NCBI RefSeq assembly: GCF_009862785.1
Contig: NZ_WWHU01000001.1
Coordinates: 1,426,001-1,490,000 of the forward strand
DNA length: 64,000 nucleotides
Origin: Gordonia sp. SID5947
GTDB taxonomy: Bacteria; Actinomycetota; Actinomycetes; Mycobacteriales; Mycobacteriaceae
Direction of reading: 5' to 3'
Both the position numbers and the translations under genes were made by a program. Below are positions 53,915-64,000 of the stretch, in pieces. Within the stretch, counting starts at the first letter, position 1. Every line of letters begins with the position of its first letter. The notes beneath the pieces are model-generated. The model was not told where the DNA came from and searched no databases. It saw nothing but the letters and a program-made list of their open reading frames with translations.

Positions 53915-55993
53915 ATGAGCCAGACCCCCTCGGTGACCGCCCTGCTCGACACCGCGGTCACCGCTCTGGGCGGCAGTCGCCGTGACGGCCAGGTTCGGAT
54001 GGCGTCAGCGGTCGCGCACGCCATCGACACCGGTGAACATCTCGCCGTCCAGGCCGGCACCGGCACCGGAAAGTCGCTCGCCTACCTCGTCCCGGCGATC
54101 CGCCACGCGGTCGAGTCCGGTCGGACGGTGGTGGTCTCGACGGCGACGATCGCGCTACAACGTCAGCTCATCGAGCGGGACCTGCCGCGGCTGGCACCGG
54201 CGCTCGCCGGGTCGCTGCACCGGGAGCCGACCTTCGCGATCCTCAAGGGTCGTGGAAATTATCTGTGCCTCAACAAGATCCATAGTGGCACTGCCGAAGA
54301 GCCGGCCACCGAACTGTTCGACGCCTTCGAACTGTCGCGCACCGGCAGAGAGGTGACCCGCCTACGGGAATGGACGTCGGATACCGAGACCGGCGACCGC
54401 GACGACCTCTCCCCCGGCGTCTCCGACCGCTCGTGGCGCCAGGTGAGTGTCACGGCGCGAGAATGTCTCGGCGCCGCCAACTGCAGCTACGCGGACGACT
54501 GTTTCGCCGAACGATCGCGGCGGGCGGCCGGACAGGTCGATGTCGTCGTCACCAACCACGCCCTCCTCGCGATCGACGCGATGAGCCCGGCGAGCATCCT
54601 GCCCGAACACGACGTGGTGGTGATCGACGAGGCACACGAGCTGGTGGACCGCATCACCTCCGTCTCCACCGCCGAGATCTCCGGTGCCGGAATCACCCTG
54701 GTCGCGAGGCGATGCGGCAAACTGATCGACGATGAGACCACCGATGCGCTGCTCGGCGCCGGCGAGAACCTCGAAGGTCTGCTGGCCGAGACACCGGCCC
54801 GCGAGTGGCTCCGGTTGCCCTCCGGCATGGCCGAGGCGCTCGCGATGCTGCGTGATCGCCTGTGGCAGGCGCGCACTGCGATCGGGCCGGTCCGGATGCC
54901 CGGCGCGAGCGATGATTCGGCCGCCGCGCGCTCGGCCGCGCTCACATCGCTCGAGGACACCCACGACACCGTGGTGCGCCTCCTCGGCGCCTTCGACTCC
55001 CCTGACGAGTCGAAACGACGTGATGTCGTGTGGGTGGCGCACGACAAGGTCGGACAGGACACCCGAGCGGTGCTGCGCATCGCGCCACTGTCGGTCGGCG
55101 GCCTGCTCCGGGCCTCCCTGTTCGCCAAGGCGACGGTGATCCTCACGTCGGCCACGCTGACGGTGGGCGGAAACTTCGACGCACTCGCCGCCACATGGGG
55201 TCTACCGGCGGCGGGCCGCCGTGACACCGATGGTGTCGATCCGTCGGCCGAGGTGCCGACCGGCGACATCGACGCCATGGCGATCGGCAAGACCGCGCCC
55301 TCCGACGACGCGCCCCCGCGCTGGACCGGTCTCGACGCAGGCTCACCGTTCGACTATCAGAAGGCGGCGATCCTCTACGTCGCGCGCCACCTACCGCGAC
55401 CGGGCCGCGATGCGATCGCCGAGGCGACACTCGACGAGCTGGCCGGTCTCGTCGCCGCGGCGGACGGACGCACCCTCGGGCTCTTCTCCTCGATGCGCGC
55501 GGCGCGGGAGGCCGCGGAAGCCATCCGGGGACGCACCCATCACCCGGTGCTCTGTCAGGGCGAGGACACCACATCCGCCCTGGTCCGCAAATTCGCCGAC
55601 GACCCGGAGACCTGCCTGTTCGGAACCCTCTCGTTGTGGCAGGGTGTGGACGTGCCCGGGCCGTCGTGCAGCCTGGTGGTGATCGACCGCGTCCCGTTTC
55701 CCCGTCCGGACGATCCGCTCCTCACCGCACGTCAACGCGCGGTGGAGGCGCGTGGCGGGAACGGATTCCTCACGGTCGCGGCCAATCACGCCGCGCTGCT
55801 CCTCGCCCAGGGTGCGGGCCGCCTGCTCCGTTCCACCGACGACCGCGGTGTCGTCGCCGTTCTGGACTCCCGTCTGGCGACGGCCGGATACGGTGGGTAT
55901 CTGCTTGCGTCGTTGCCGCCGTTCTGGCGTACGACCGACGGTGATCTGGTGCGTTCTGCGTTGGGCAGACTGGCCGCGATCCCCTACGGTTGA
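53915..55993 (+). CDS. dinG: ATP-dependent helicase DinG (XPD-like, Fe-S)
   Basis: 692 residues. Q motif SRRDGQVRMASAV, Walker A QAGTGTGKSLAYLVP, four cysteines for an Fe-S cluster (NYLCLNK, then ARECLGAANCSYADDC), DEAH box VVIDEAHEL, and C-terminal FGTLSLWQGVDVPGPSC and QGAGRLLRS. It is a 5'-3' DNA helicase acting on structured DNA and R-loops. The start at 53915 gives MSQTPSVTALLD; upstream in-frame codons run into pncA. In this genome it is followed directly by glgE, whereas M. tuberculosis has glgP between. Confidence 0.93.
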   Translation: MSQTPSVTALLDTAVTALGGSRRDGQVRMASAVAHAIDTGEHLAVQAGTGTGKSLAYLVPAIRHAVESGRTVVVSTATIALQRQLIERDLPRLAPALAGSLHREPTFAILKGRGNYLCLNKIHSGTAEEPATELFDAFELSRTGREVTRLREWTSDTETGDRDDLSPGVSDRSWRQVSVTARECLGAANCSYADDCFAERSRRAAGQVDVVVTNHALLAIDAMSPASILPEHDVVVIDEAHELVDRITSVSTAEISGAGITLVARRCGKLIDDETTDALLGAGENLEGLLAETPAREWLRLPSGMAEALAMLRDRLWQARTAIGPVRMPGASDDSAAARSAALTSLEDTHDTVVRLLGAFDSPDESKRRDVVWVAHDKVGQDTRAVLRIAPLSVGGLLRASLFAKATVILTSATLTVGGNFDALAATWGLPAAGRRDTDGVDPSAEVPTGDIDAMAIGKTAPSDDAPPRWTGLDAGSPFDYQKAAILYVARHLPRPGRDAIAEATLDELAGLVAAADGRTLGLFSSMRAAREAAEAIRGRTHHPVLCQGEDTTSALVRKFADDPETCLFGTLSLWQGVDVPGPSCSLVVIDRVPFPRPDDPLLTARQRAVEARGGNGFLTVAANHAALLLAQGAGRLLRSTDDRGVVAVLDSRLATAGYGGYLLASLPPFWRTTDGDLVRSALGRLAAIPYG

Positions 55994-56068
55994 GAACGGC
56001 AGCGATGCCGGCGTCGCCGCACCCGAGCGTGCGCCAGAGATCGCGGGTCTGACGAGAGGAGGCCGCTG

Positions 56069-58069
56069 GTGATCGGGCGGATGGGGATCGACGATATCCA
56101 ACCCCTGGTGTCGGCCGGACAGCAGCCGGCGAAAGCCGTTGTCGGTGAGCTCATCCCGGTCAGCGCGACCGCATGGCGCGAAGGACACGACGCCCTCGGC
56201 GTCACGTTGCGGGTGGACGGTCCGGAGCGGACCGGCCTCGACATCCGGATGCACCCGGCGGGCGAACCGGACGTGTTCAACGCCGCATTCGTCCCCGACG
56301 CCGTCGGGTACTGGGTGTTCCGGATCGAGGCCTGGAGTGACCCGTACTCCACATGGCGGTCGGCCATCGTCAAGAAGATTGACGCGGGCCAGGGCGCCGC
56401 CGATCTCGCCAATGACCTCGAGATCGGTGCACAACTCCTGACCAGGGCACACGAGGTGGTACCGGTCGAGGCTCACGACACCCTCGACGACGCCATCCGA
56501 CTGCTCCGCGCACGGCGGCGACGTATCGAGAATCGGGTGATGCTCGCGATCTCCGACGAGGTCGCCGAACTGCTCACCGAGCACCCCATCCGGGAACTGG
56601 TCACCAAATCGCGGTCCTACCGCGTGTGGGTCGATCGTCGTCGGGCGCTCTTCGGCTCGTGGTACGAATTCTTCCCGCGCTCCACAGGTGGATGGGACAA
56701 CGAGGGGAACCCGGTCCACGGCACCTTCCTGAGCGCCGTCGACGACCTCCCGCGCATCGCCGGTATGGGCTTCGACGTCGTGTATCTCCCGCCTATCCAC
56801 CCGATCGGCAAGGTCAATCGCAAGGGCCGCAACAACACGCTGGTGGCCGGTCCGGACGACGTCGGCTCACCGTGGGCGATCGGCTCCGAGGAGGGCGGGC
56901 ACGACACGGTCAATCCCGCACTCGGCACGGAGGACGATTTCGCCTACTTCGTGGCGCGGGCCCGCGAACTCGACCTCGAGGTCGCCATCGATCTGGCCCT
57001 GCAATGTGCGCCCGACCATCCGTGGGCCACCGAGCACCCGGAGTGGTTCACCACCCAGCCGGACGGCACGATCGCCTACGCGGAGAATCCTCCGAAGAAG
57101 TACCAGGACATCTACCCGCTGAACTTCGACAACGATCGCAACGGACTCTATCGCGCCGTTCTCAAGATGACTCTGAAGTGGGTCGGACTGGGCGTCAAGA
57201 TATTTCGCGTCGACAATCCGCACACCAAGCCACCGAACTTCTGGGAGTGGCTGATCAACGAGGTCAAGAAGCGTGACCCCGACGTCCTGTTCCTGGCCGA
57301 GGCGTTCACGCGTCCGGCTCGGCTGTACGGCCTTGCTCGCATCGGTTTCACCCAGTCCTATACCTACTTCACCTGGAAGACGGCGAAATGGGAACTCGAG
57401 GAGTTCGGCCGCGAGATCGCCGCCCACGCCGACGAGGCCCGCCCGAACCTGTTCGTCAACACTCCCGACATCTTGCACGCGAGCCTCCAGCACGGCGGCC
57501 CCGGGATGTTCGCCCTCAGGGCGGCGCTGGCCGCCACCCTGGCGCCGACGTGGGGTGTGTACAGCGGCTACGAGCTCTACGAGCACATCACCGTGGCCGA
57601 CGGCAGCGAGGAGTACCTCCACTCGGAGAAATACGAGTTGCGGCCCCGCGATTACAAGGCGGCGGCCAGCAACGGTGAATCACTCGAACCGTGGATCAGC
57701 ACACTCAACGAGATCCGTCGTCGTCACCCGGCGCTACAGCAGTTGCGCAACATCACCTTTCACCATCTCGACAATCCCGCGCTGATCGCCTATTCCAAGT
57801 TCGACCCGGTGTCCGGCGACCGCGTGATCGTCGTCATCAATCTCAATCCGTTCGGCACCGAGACATCCACGCTCTGGCTGGATCTCCCCGCTCTCGGCTA
57901 CGACTGGCAGGACCGTTTCACCGTCCGCGACGAGGTGTCCGGTCACGAATTCCACTGGGGACAGGCCAATTACATCCAGCTCGAGCCGTGGCGTTCCGTG
58001 GCACACATCCTGGCACTACCGCCGCTCGCGCCGTCCACCGCCCGACGACTCGCCTACCGGATGCAGTGA
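56069..58069 (+). CDS. glgE: Alpha-1,4-glucan:maltose-1-phosphate maltosyltransferase GlgE
   Basis: 666 residues from GTG 56069 behind GAGAGGAGG. An N-terminal beta domain starts [18 protein letters not shown]. The GH13_3 barrel has [35 protein letters not shown] (nucleophile Asp382), FLAEAFTRP (acid/base Glu411) and NTPDILH. It extends alpha-1,4-glucan using maltose-1-phosphate in the trehalose-to-glucan pathway. glgB follows after 7 bp. GlgE without a functioning pathway downstream can build up toxic maltose-1-phosphate, which bears on the glgB frame problem. Confidence 0.97.
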   Translation: MIGRMGIDDIQPLVSAGQQPAKAVVGELIPVSATAWREGHDALGVTLRVDGPERTGLDIRMHPAGEPDVFNAAFVPDAVGYWVFRIEAWSDPYSTWRSAIVKKIDAGQGAADLANDLEIGAQLLTRAHEVVPVEAHDTLDDAIRLLRARRRRIENRVMLAISDEVAELLTEHPIRELVTKSRSYRVWVDRRRALFGSWYEFFPRSTGGWDNEGNPVHGTFLSAVDDLPRIAGMGFDVVYLPPIHPIGKVNRKGRNNTLVAGPDDVGSPWAIGSEEGGHDTVNPALGTEDDFAYFVARARELDLEVAIDLALQCAPDHPWATEHPEWFTTQPDGTIAYAENPPKKYQDIYPLNFDNDRNGLYRAVLKMTLKWVGLGVKIFRVDNPHTKPPNFWEWLINEVKKRDPDVLFLAEAFTRPARLYGLARIGFTQSYTYFTWKTAKWELEEFGREIAAHADEARPNLFVNTPDILHASLQHGGPGMFALRAALAATLAPTWGVYSGYELYEHITVADGSEEYLHSEKYELRPRDYKAAASNGESLEPWISTLNEIRRRHPALQQLRNITFHHLDNPALIAYSKFDPVSGDRVIVVINLNPFGTETSTLWLDLPALGYDWQDRFTVRDEVSGHEFHWGQANYIQLEPWRSVAHILALPPLAPSTARRLAYRMQ

Positions 58070-58076
58070 GGTTGCC

Positions 58077-60286
58077 GTGACCGAGACGACCAAGAGCCCT
58101 GAACCCTATGCCTCCGACCACGATCTACGCCGCCTGTTCAGTCTGACCCATCCCGACCCGCACTCCTTTCTCGGCGCACACGAGACCGACGACGGCTGGA
58201 CGATCCTGCGTACCCTGCGGCCCGATGCCTCCGCCGTCGTCGCGGTGATCGGCGAGGTCGATCATCCGATGCGACGCCAGAGTGACGACCTCTGGGTCGT
58301 CGCGGTACCGATCACGGGTCTGATCGACTACCGCTACCGGGTTTCCTATCCGGGCGGTGATGACCATCTGGTGGCCGACGGATACCGATTCCTGCCCAGC
58401 CTCGGCGATGTCGACGTCCACCTGTTCTCCGAGGGGAGGCACGAATCACTGTGGGAGGTACTCGGCGCCCGCGTGGTCTCGTACACAACCCCGACGGTGC
58501 GGTCCGCGGGACCGCGTTCTCGGTGTGGGCTCCCAATGCGCATGGCGTTGCGGTCATCGGTGATTTCGACAACTGGACCGCGCGGCAGACGCCGATGCGA
58601 CAGATCGGCAGCAGCGGCATCTGGGAGGTGTTCGTCCCCGGCATCTCGGACGGAGAACGCTACAAGTTCCGGGTCCACGGTGCCGACGGCGTGATCCGCG
58701 ACAAGGCCGACCCGATGGCCCGACGTACCCATACGGCCCCGTCGACGGTGTCGGTGGTCAGCGAGTCCACGTACTCGTGGACCGACGACGACTGGATCAC
58801 ACGGCGCGCCGAGGGATCTCGCGTCGACGAGCCGATGAGTGTCTACGAGGTGCACATCGCATCGTGGCGAATCGATCTCTCCTACCGGGAACTCGCCATC
58901 GAACTCGGCGACTATCTCGTCGAAAAAGGTTTCACCCACGTCGAATTCCTGCCGGTCGCCGAACACCCGTTCGGTGGTTCGTGGGGGTATCAGGTCACCT
59001 CCTACTACGCACCGACAGCGCGCTTCGGTTCGCCCGACGACTTCCGGTATCTCGTCGACCACCTCCATTCGCTGGGCATCGGCGTGATCGTCGATTGGGT
59101 ACCTGCCCACTTCCCGAAGGACGACTGGGCCCTGGCCCGCTTCGACGGCACCGCTCTCTACGAGCACGCCGATCCGATGCGGGGCGAACAATTGGACTGG
59201 GGCACGCTGGTTTTCGATTTCGGTCGACGCGAGGTTCGCAACTTCCTGGTCGCGAACGCCCTCTACTGGTTCGCGGAGTTCCACATCGACGGACTTCGCG
59301 TCGATGCGGTGGCGTCGATGCTGTACCTGGACTACTCGCGTCCGGCCGGACAATGGCGCCCGAATGTCTACGGCGGCCGCGAGAACCTGGAGGCCGTGCA
59401 ATTCCTCCAGGAGACCAACGCGACCGTGCACAAACACTTTCCCGGCGTGGTCACCATCGCCGAGGAGTCCACCGCATGGCCCGGGGTGACCCAGATGACC
59501 ACGCTCGGCGGTCTCGGCTTCACGTTCAAATGGAACATGGGCTGGATGCACGACACGCTCGGATACCTGTCCCGCGACCAGATCCACCGCAGCTTCCATC
59601 ATCACGAGATCACCTTCTCGTTGATGTACGCCTGGAGCGAGAACTTCGTGCTGCCGATCTCGCACGACGAGGTCGTCCACGGGAAGGGCACCCTGTGGAG
59701 CCGGATGCCCGGCGACTCGTTCACCAAGGCGTGCGGGGTCCGTGTGTTGTTGGCCTACATGTGGTCGCATCCCGGCAAGCAACTGCTCTTCATGGGGCAG
59801 GAGTTCGGACAGACCGGTGAGTGGGCCGACAACCGGAGCCTCGACTGGCACCAGCTCCAGGGCTGGGAAGGCGAATTGCACTCCGGCATATCGACTTTGG
59901 TGTCCGATCTCAACCGCGTCTACCGAGCGAGCCCGGCGCTCTACAGCCAGGACGCCACGCCGGACGGGTACTCGTGGATCGATGCGAACGACACCGCCAA
60001 CAACGTCATCAGTTTTCTGCGCCACGGCGCAGACGGCTCGGTGATGGCCTGCCTGTTCAACTTCTCCGGGTCGGACCGGGAGAGCTACCGCGTCGGCCTT
60101 CCGCGTGCGGGGACATGGGCCGAGGTGCTCAACACCGACTCCACCGCCTATAGCGGCGCAGGCAAGGGCAATCTCGGGCAGGTCGTCGCCGACGGACCAG
60201 GGTGGCACGGCCGCGAGAGCTCGGCGACAGTGATGCTCCCGGCCAACTCCGCGGTCTTCTTGGTACCTGCCGCGTCGTCGAGCTGA
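58077..60286 (+). pseudogene. glgB: 1,4-alpha-glucan branching enzyme GlgB, frameshifted in this sequence
   Basis: The first frame from GTG 58077 (TETTKSPEPYASDHDL) covers the N-terminal domain to about residue 135 ([15 protein letters not shown]). The rest, from [19 protein letters not shown] to the TGA at 60284-60286, is in another frame. The downstream part has all GH13 motifs: [61 protein letters not shown] and [14 protein letters not shown]. At 58487-58493 the plus strand reads AACCCCG; one extra C restores TTPDGAVRG. The length is 3n+2. GlgB adds the alpha-1,6 branches needed with GlgE, so a real knockout would be surprising; a missing base call is more likely. Confidence 0.92.
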
Positions 60287-60352
60287 CGCCGACCGGGCGC
60301 AGGTTCGCGCCGAACGGGTACAGCTCCGGCCGACTGTGCTCAGCGGCGGGCG

Positions 60353-60416
60353 TGCCCACGATCGGCGAATCCCTGTGCCCGATCGGAGAATTCCTGCGCC
60401 CGTTCGGCGACGTCAG
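60353..60416. repeat. Degenerate 21-bp tandem repeat between glgB and thioredoxin-like gene
   Basis: Three imperfect units with the shape GTGCCC-GATCGG-GAATTCC occur in a row in the gap between convergent genes (GTGCCCACGATCGGCGAATC, then CTGTGCCCGATCGGAGAATT, then CTGCGCCCGTTCGGCGACG). No other signal is seen between 60287 and 60412. Confidence 0.45.
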
Positions 60417-61419
60417 AAGAGCGCGCTGGCGAGCTTGCGGCGCGCGGCCACCACGAACGGCTCCGCGGGATCGAACAGCTCGAACAATTCGAGCAGCCGT
60501 GTGCGCGCGCGTGTGCGCTCGTCGCCTGACGTCACCCTGATGACCCCGACGATACGATCGAAGGCGTCCTCGGGCCGTTGTGCCAACAGCAGGACATCCG
60601 CGGCGGCCAGTTGGGCATCGACGTCGGCCGGTGCCGCCGTGTCGACGATCGACGGATCGTGAGCCTGGGCGCGGAGCACGAATTCGAGATTCCGCGCCGC
60701 GGATGCCGCCTCGAGGTTGCCGGGCTCGGCTTCGGCGATCGCCCGATAGTCGGCGAGCGCAGACTCGAAATCCCCGGCGTTGAGCTTGTCCTCGGCCGCC
60801 ACCATGCGTGGGTCGTCGGGTTCGGGCTCGGCCTCGCCGGCCGGAGCTCCCGGCAGGGCGTCGCCGAGCTGGTCGAAGATCTCGCCGACCCACTGCGAGA
60901 TCTCCGCCTCGGATCGCACACCGTTGAATGCGGCCACCGGTTGGCCCTGGGCGATCGCCACGACCATCGGTATCGACTGGACCCGGAACGCCTGGGCGAT
61001 GCGCGGGTTGGCATCGACGTCGATCTTGGCGAGAACCCAGGCACCCTGCGCACGCGCCGCCAGTGACTCGAGAACCGGCGAGAGCTGCTTGCAGGGGCCA
61101 CACCACTCAGCCCAGAGGTCGACGAGGACCAACTGTTGCTGGGACCGACCGAGCACCTCGGTCTCGAACGTCGCCTCGGTGACGTCGATGACCGCTCCGC
61201 CGGAGCCGTCAGGTGTGCCGCCGGCGGGCGCGCCTTCCGGCGCGGCCTGCGCTGGGCCCGACGTGCTGGGGCGGGCGAGGGTGTACCCGATTGCTGCCGC
61301 TGCGCGTCGGCGCGTTCCTTGAGGGCCGACAGGTCGACCGCACCCGACATCGCTACCGCGGCAGCCTGTTGCCGTGCGGCCGCGGCGGCCGCCTGCTGCC
61401 GATTAGTTGGTCTGCTCAC
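60413..61419 (-). pseudogene. Thioredoxin-like/TPR protein (Rv1324-like), frameshifted in this sequence
   Basis: The N-terminal frame from GTG 61419 reaches MSGAVDLSALKERADAQ and then goes off. The remainder, from PSTSGPAQAAPEG through VIDVTEATFETEV and LVLVDLWAEWCGPCKQLSPVL to the stop at 60413, is in another frame. WCGPC is the redox-active thioredoxin site. A TPR-like C-terminal half ends FELFDPAEPFVVAARRKLASALF, as in CnoX/YbbN-type co-chaperones and Rv1324. The length is 1007 nt, 3n+2; one extra G in GGGG at 61268-61271 (plus strand) joins the frames. A base-call error is likely. It starts four bases after the MFS stop on the same strand. Confidence 0.85.
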
Positions 61420-61423
61420 CCCT

Positions 61424-62674
61424 CTAGTGTGTCATGCCCCGCGACGGTCGATCGCTGCTGTGGCCGGTCGGCGCACGCACCACCCCGGCTGCTGCCGCCG
61501 CGAACGCGAGCGCCACGATGGCGACGACCAATCCGACGGAGAGAGTGCTGCGATCGCTGATGAACCCGACGACGGCCGGTCCCGCGAGCATGCCCAGATA
61601 GCCGCATCCGACCACCATGGAGATCGCGCGGCCACTCGACGCCGCCGTCAGGTTCCCGGCCGCGGTGAAGATCTGCGGTATCAGTCCGGCCAGGCCGACG
61701 CCGAAGACGGTCCACCCGAGAATCGCCCAGCCTGCCGACGGTGCGAGCACCGCGAGCAGCATGCCGGCCATCCCGATGAGGGCGCCCCAACGGATCACCG
61801 CGATCGGCCCGACCGACGCCGCGACCGCATCGACACCGAATCGGGACACCGTCATGGCGGCGCTGAACGCACCGAAAGCGATCGCGCCGATGGACTCCGG
61901 GGTACCGAATGTCTCGACGACGTGCAGCGCGCTCCAATCGTATGCGGTGCCCTCAGCCAGCATCAGAGCGAAAGCCACCGCGGCCAGCAACACCAGCCGG
62001 CGCAGGTCGACGCCGGTCCACCAGCGCCGCGTCCCCGCCACCTCGGCCGACGCCACGTCCGGCACCGGGTCGTGGACTGCACGCGGCAACAGACCGGGCG
62101 CGGCGACCGCCGCGACCAGGAGACCGACGAGTCCGGCGACGGCAACGGTGGTGAGGACGCCCACATCCAGCCAAAGCGTCACCGCCACCACGCCGGACCC
62201 GATCAGACTCCCGACCGAGAAGAATCCGTGAAACGACGACATGATCGGACGGCCGTACGCGCGTTCCACCTGGACTGCCTGGGCATTCATCGAGACGTCG
62301 AGCGCCCCGTTGGCGAATCCGAAGCCGGCCATGGCCGCGGCCAGTGTTGCGCCGTTGACCGCGCTCACCGGGGCGAGGATCGCGAGCGAGAGGACGAGGG
62401 CCGCGACGACGGTGCTCGGACGCGAGCCCCACCGATCGATGATCGGTCCGCAGATCTGCATGCCGACAAACGCCGACGCCCCGAGGAGCAGGAGGAGACC
62501 GCCGAGTTGGTCATGTGAGACGCCGGTTCGTTCGGTGATCACCGGGATATGGGCCACCCACATCGCGGCGAGAAATCCGTTCAGCGCGAATACGACGATG
62601 ACCGACCCGCGCGCCCGTCGTTCAGCGCTCCCGACCACGACGTCGCGTTGCACCCCCCGACGAGGCTCGGTCAC
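61424..62674 (-). CDS. Major facilitator superfamily transporter
   Basis: 416 residues with about twelve membrane helices. The N-terminal half has [14 protein letters not shown] in the position of the MFS loop 2-3 motif and [22 protein letters not shown], typical of the FucP/YbjJ-like sugar or drug permease branch. [13 protein letters not shown] follows. The substrate is unknown. The GTG start at 62674 overlaps the stop of the thiamine-binding-type gene (GTGA), so a link to thiamine or pyrimidine uptake is possible but only inferred. Confidence 0.88.
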   Translation of the reverse strand: MTEPRRGVQRDVVVGSAERRARGSVIVVFALNGFLAAMWVAHIPVITERTGVSHDQLGGLLLLLGASAFVGMQICGPIIDRWGSRPSTVVAALVLSLAILAPVSAVNGATLAAAMAGFGFANGALDVSMNAQAVQVERAYGRPIMSSFHGFFSVGSLIGSGVVAVTLWLDVGVLTTVAVAGLVGLLVAAVAAPGLLPRAVHDPVPDVASAEVAGTRRWWTGVDLRRLVLLAAVAFALMLAEGTAYDWSALHVVETFGTPESIGAIAFGAFSAAMTVSRFGVDAVAASVGPIAVIRWGALIGMAGMLLAVLAPSAGWAILGWTVFGVGLAGLIPQIFTAAGNLTAASSGRAISMVVGCGYLGMLAGPAVVGFISDRSTLSVGLVVAIVALAFAAAAAGVVRAPTGHSSDRPSRGMTH

Positions 62675-62976
62675 GCGAGATGGCGGTCGACCCGCTCGAC
62701 CTTTCCGGTCAGCTCGTCGGTGTGCCCAGGCCGGATATCGGCTTTCAGAACCAGGCCGACCCGCGGCGCGTGCGCGGCGACGGCGTCGGTGGCACGTTTG
62801 ACCACCGCCATGACCTCGTCCCAGTCGCCCTCGACGTAGGTGAACATCGCAGTCGTCTGGTGCGGCAGACCCGACTCACGAACGACTCGCACCGCTGCCG
62901 CGACGGCTGCGCTCATGCCGCCGTCATCGCCGACCGCATCGCCGCCCGACGGCGTCAGACTGAAGGCGACGATCAT
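62671..62976 (-). CDS. MTH1187-family (DUF77) thiamine-binding protein
   Basis: 101 residues. [46 protein letters not shown] and [19 protein letters not shown] are the DUF77/MTH1187 pattern, a ferredoxin-like fold whose members bind thiamine or its hydroxymethylpyrimidine part. It is translationally coupled to the MFS gene. The two may form a vitamin-related uptake unit. Confidence 0.85.
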   Translation of the reverse strand: MIVAFSLTPSGGDAVGDDGGMSAAVAAAVRVVRESGLPHQTTAMFTYVEGDWDEVMAVVKRATDAVAAHAPRVGLVLKADIRPGHTDELTGKVERVDRHLA

Positions 62977-62989
62977 GCCGGGTCCGGAC

Positions 62990-63337
62990 TCACGCGGCCA
63001 GCTGATCGGCGACCGGCTCGGAGAGCTCGGCGAGGTGGCCGTTGCGCTGTGCCCACCACTCGAACACGAGCGTGCCGAACGGCGGAATGCTCGACACCAG
63101 GGCGAGTGCGGTCACCCCGAGACTCCAGCGCAACTGGACTGCCGTGATCAGCGAGACGATGACGAAGAGAACGAAGACGATGCCGTGCACCATGCCCGGG
63201 ACCGCAACCGCTTCGGTGTGCCCGAGCACCCACTTGAAGAACATCGCGACGAGCAGCGCCAACCAGGTTATCGCCTCGAGGACCGCGACGAGACGGAAGC
63301 GCTTGGCCGGGGTGCTGAGATCGAAGAATTGCGACAT
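62990..63337 (-). CDS. DUF3817 integral membrane protein, second copy
   Basis: 115 residues from ATG 63337 ([21 protein letters not shown]); a start three codons upstream is possible. Helices are [35 protein letters not shown] and [19 protein letters not shown], with the G-x-x-H-G core of DUF3817. It is a paralogue of 42476-42820, with a different tail. It lies 13 bp upstream of the thiamine-binding gene on the same strand, so the three genes may be one transcript. The function is unknown. Confidence 0.87.
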   Translation of the reverse strand: MSQFFDLSTPAKRFRLVAVLEAITWLALLVAMFFKWVLGHTEAVAVPGMVHGIVFVLFVIVSLITAVQLRWSLGVTALALVSSIPPFGTLVFEWWAQRNGHLAELSEPVADQLAA

Positions 63338-63406
63338 GGTCTCCATTGTGCCGAATCGGACAAGATTCTACGACCAGGTGTAGTAGAAGTCTCGTCGGGC
63401 GGACGG

Positions 63407-64000
63407 TCAGCTCTTCGGAACCCGCACGATCAGTGCGTCGCCCTGGCCGCCCGCACCGCACAGCGCAGCCACGCCGACCCCGCCACCGCGACGCTGTAGT
63501 TCCAGCGCGAGGTGCAGGGTGATCCGCGCGCCCGACGTCCCGATCGGGTGCCCGACCGCGATGGCGCCGCCGTTGACGTTGACGATCGACGGATCGATTC
63601 CCAACTGCGCGGTCGAGGCGAGCCCGACTGCGGCAAAGGCCTCGTTGATCTCGACCAGGTCGAGGTCGGCGGGCACGATCCCGGCGCGCGCACACGCCTT
63701 CTCGATGGCGTTGGCGGGCTGTGCCTGCAGCGACGAATCCGGACCCGCGACCACGCCGTGCGGACCGATCTCGGCGAGCCAGGTGACGCCGAGCTCGGTC
63801 GCCTTGGCCTTGCTCATGACGATCACTGCCGCCGCGCCGTCGGAGATCTGCGACGAGTTCCCCGCGGTGATGGTGCCGTCCTTGCGGAACGCAGGGCGCA
63901 GACCGGCCAGTGAATCGGCCGTCGTGTCCGCGCGCACGCCCTCATCCTCGGCAAAGGAGATCGGATCGCCCTTGCGCTGCGGAATGCTCACGGGCACCAC
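63407..64000 (-). CDS. Acetyl-CoA acetyltransferase (FadA4-like thiolase), C-terminal part
   Basis: About 198 residues are seen; the N-terminus and the first catalytic Cys lie beyond the right edge. [29 protein letters not shown] (NEAF), [19 protein letters not shown] (catalytic His) and [15 protein letters not shown] (second Cys) are the thiolase C-terminal signatures. It condenses or cleaves acetoacetyl-CoA. By position after the thioredoxin-like gene it matches Rv1323 (fadA4) in M. tuberculosis. Confidence 0.93.
   Translation of the reverse strand: MVPVSIPQRKGDPISFAEDEGVRADTTADSLAGLRPAFRKDGTITAGNSSQISDGAAAVIVMSKAKATELGVTWLAEIGPHGVVAGPDSSLQAQPANAIEKACARAGIVPADLDLVEINEAFAAVGLASTAQLGIDPSIVNVNGGAIAVGHPIGTSGARITLHLALELQRRGGGVGVAALCGAGGQGDALIVRVPKS

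Overview
The window is a 64 kb piece of a high-GC actinobacterial chromosome. It encodes a single-chain type I fatty acid synthase followed by acpS, Tat-exported proteins, L,D-transpeptidases with Ig-like domains, a GlgE/GlgB glucan pathway, the CysO-CysM-Mec cysteine route and two DUF3817 membrane proteins. This set points to the Mycobacteriales, outside Mycobacterium itself; Gordonia or a near relative is my best guess, judged by family resemblance only. I see no IS element, prophage, CRISPR array or rRNA. Two tRNA genes (Lys-CTT, Leu-TAG) are present.

Layout. 1-5.2 kb: end of a threonine-aldolase-like gene, a small Lys-rich protein, then a likely operon of Tat-exported flavin amine oxidase, TetR regulator and Tat-exported neutral ceramidase. 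5.2-9.6 kb: acyl-CoA dehydrogenase, two paralogous L,D-transpeptidase lipoproteins flanking tRNA-Lys, and a DUF3618 protein. 9.7-21.2 kb: bcp, a TetR regulator, acpS and the 9.3 kb fas gene with a palindrome-rich upstream region. 21.2-31 kb: HIT protein, sirtuin, a large SF1 helicase with a C-terminal nuclease-like domain (frameshifted), rhodanese, DEAD-box RNA helicase and long-chain acyl-CoA ligase. 31-37 kb: acyltransferase (frameshifted), PLP lyase, methyltransferase plus small HTH protein, and ohrR-ohr-DoxX. 36.8-41.8 kb: a LacI-controlled inositol/polyol-type catabolic cluster. 42-64 kb: a long block whose order I recognise as the counterpart of M. tuberculosis Rv1343c-Rv1323: LprD-like, DUF3817, rdgB, rph, metallo-beta-lactamase phosphodiesterase, murI, rhomboid, cysM, cysO, mec, P1 peptidase, DUF2017, clpS, pncB, dinG, glgE, glgB, thioredoxin-like and thiolase. 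A glycosyltransferase, a pncA-like gene, an MFS permease and a thiamine-binding protein are also present, and no glgP lies between dinG and glgE.

How the genes work together. fas and acpS form one unit, since AcpS activates the FAS acyl carrier domain. mec, cysO and cysM form the thiocarboxylate-dependent cysteine pathway. pncA and pncB form the NAD salvage (Preiss-Handler) entry. glgE and glgB act together on alpha-glucan. ohrR and ohr form a peroxide-sensing pair.

Quality warning. Four otherwise well-conserved genes (SF1 helicase, acyltransferase, glgB, thioredoxin-like) each have a length of 3n+2 and a mid-gene frame change that one extra base would repair, mostly at short G/C runs. This looks more like systematic base undercalling than biology, although real mutation cannot be excluded. 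Other points worth a second look: an apparent ATA start for murI, back-to-back leaderless-type promoters between clpS and pncB, a 27-bp repeat expansion inside clpS, a 22-bp perfect palindrome upstream of fas, and a candidate exported sphingolipid-degrading operon.
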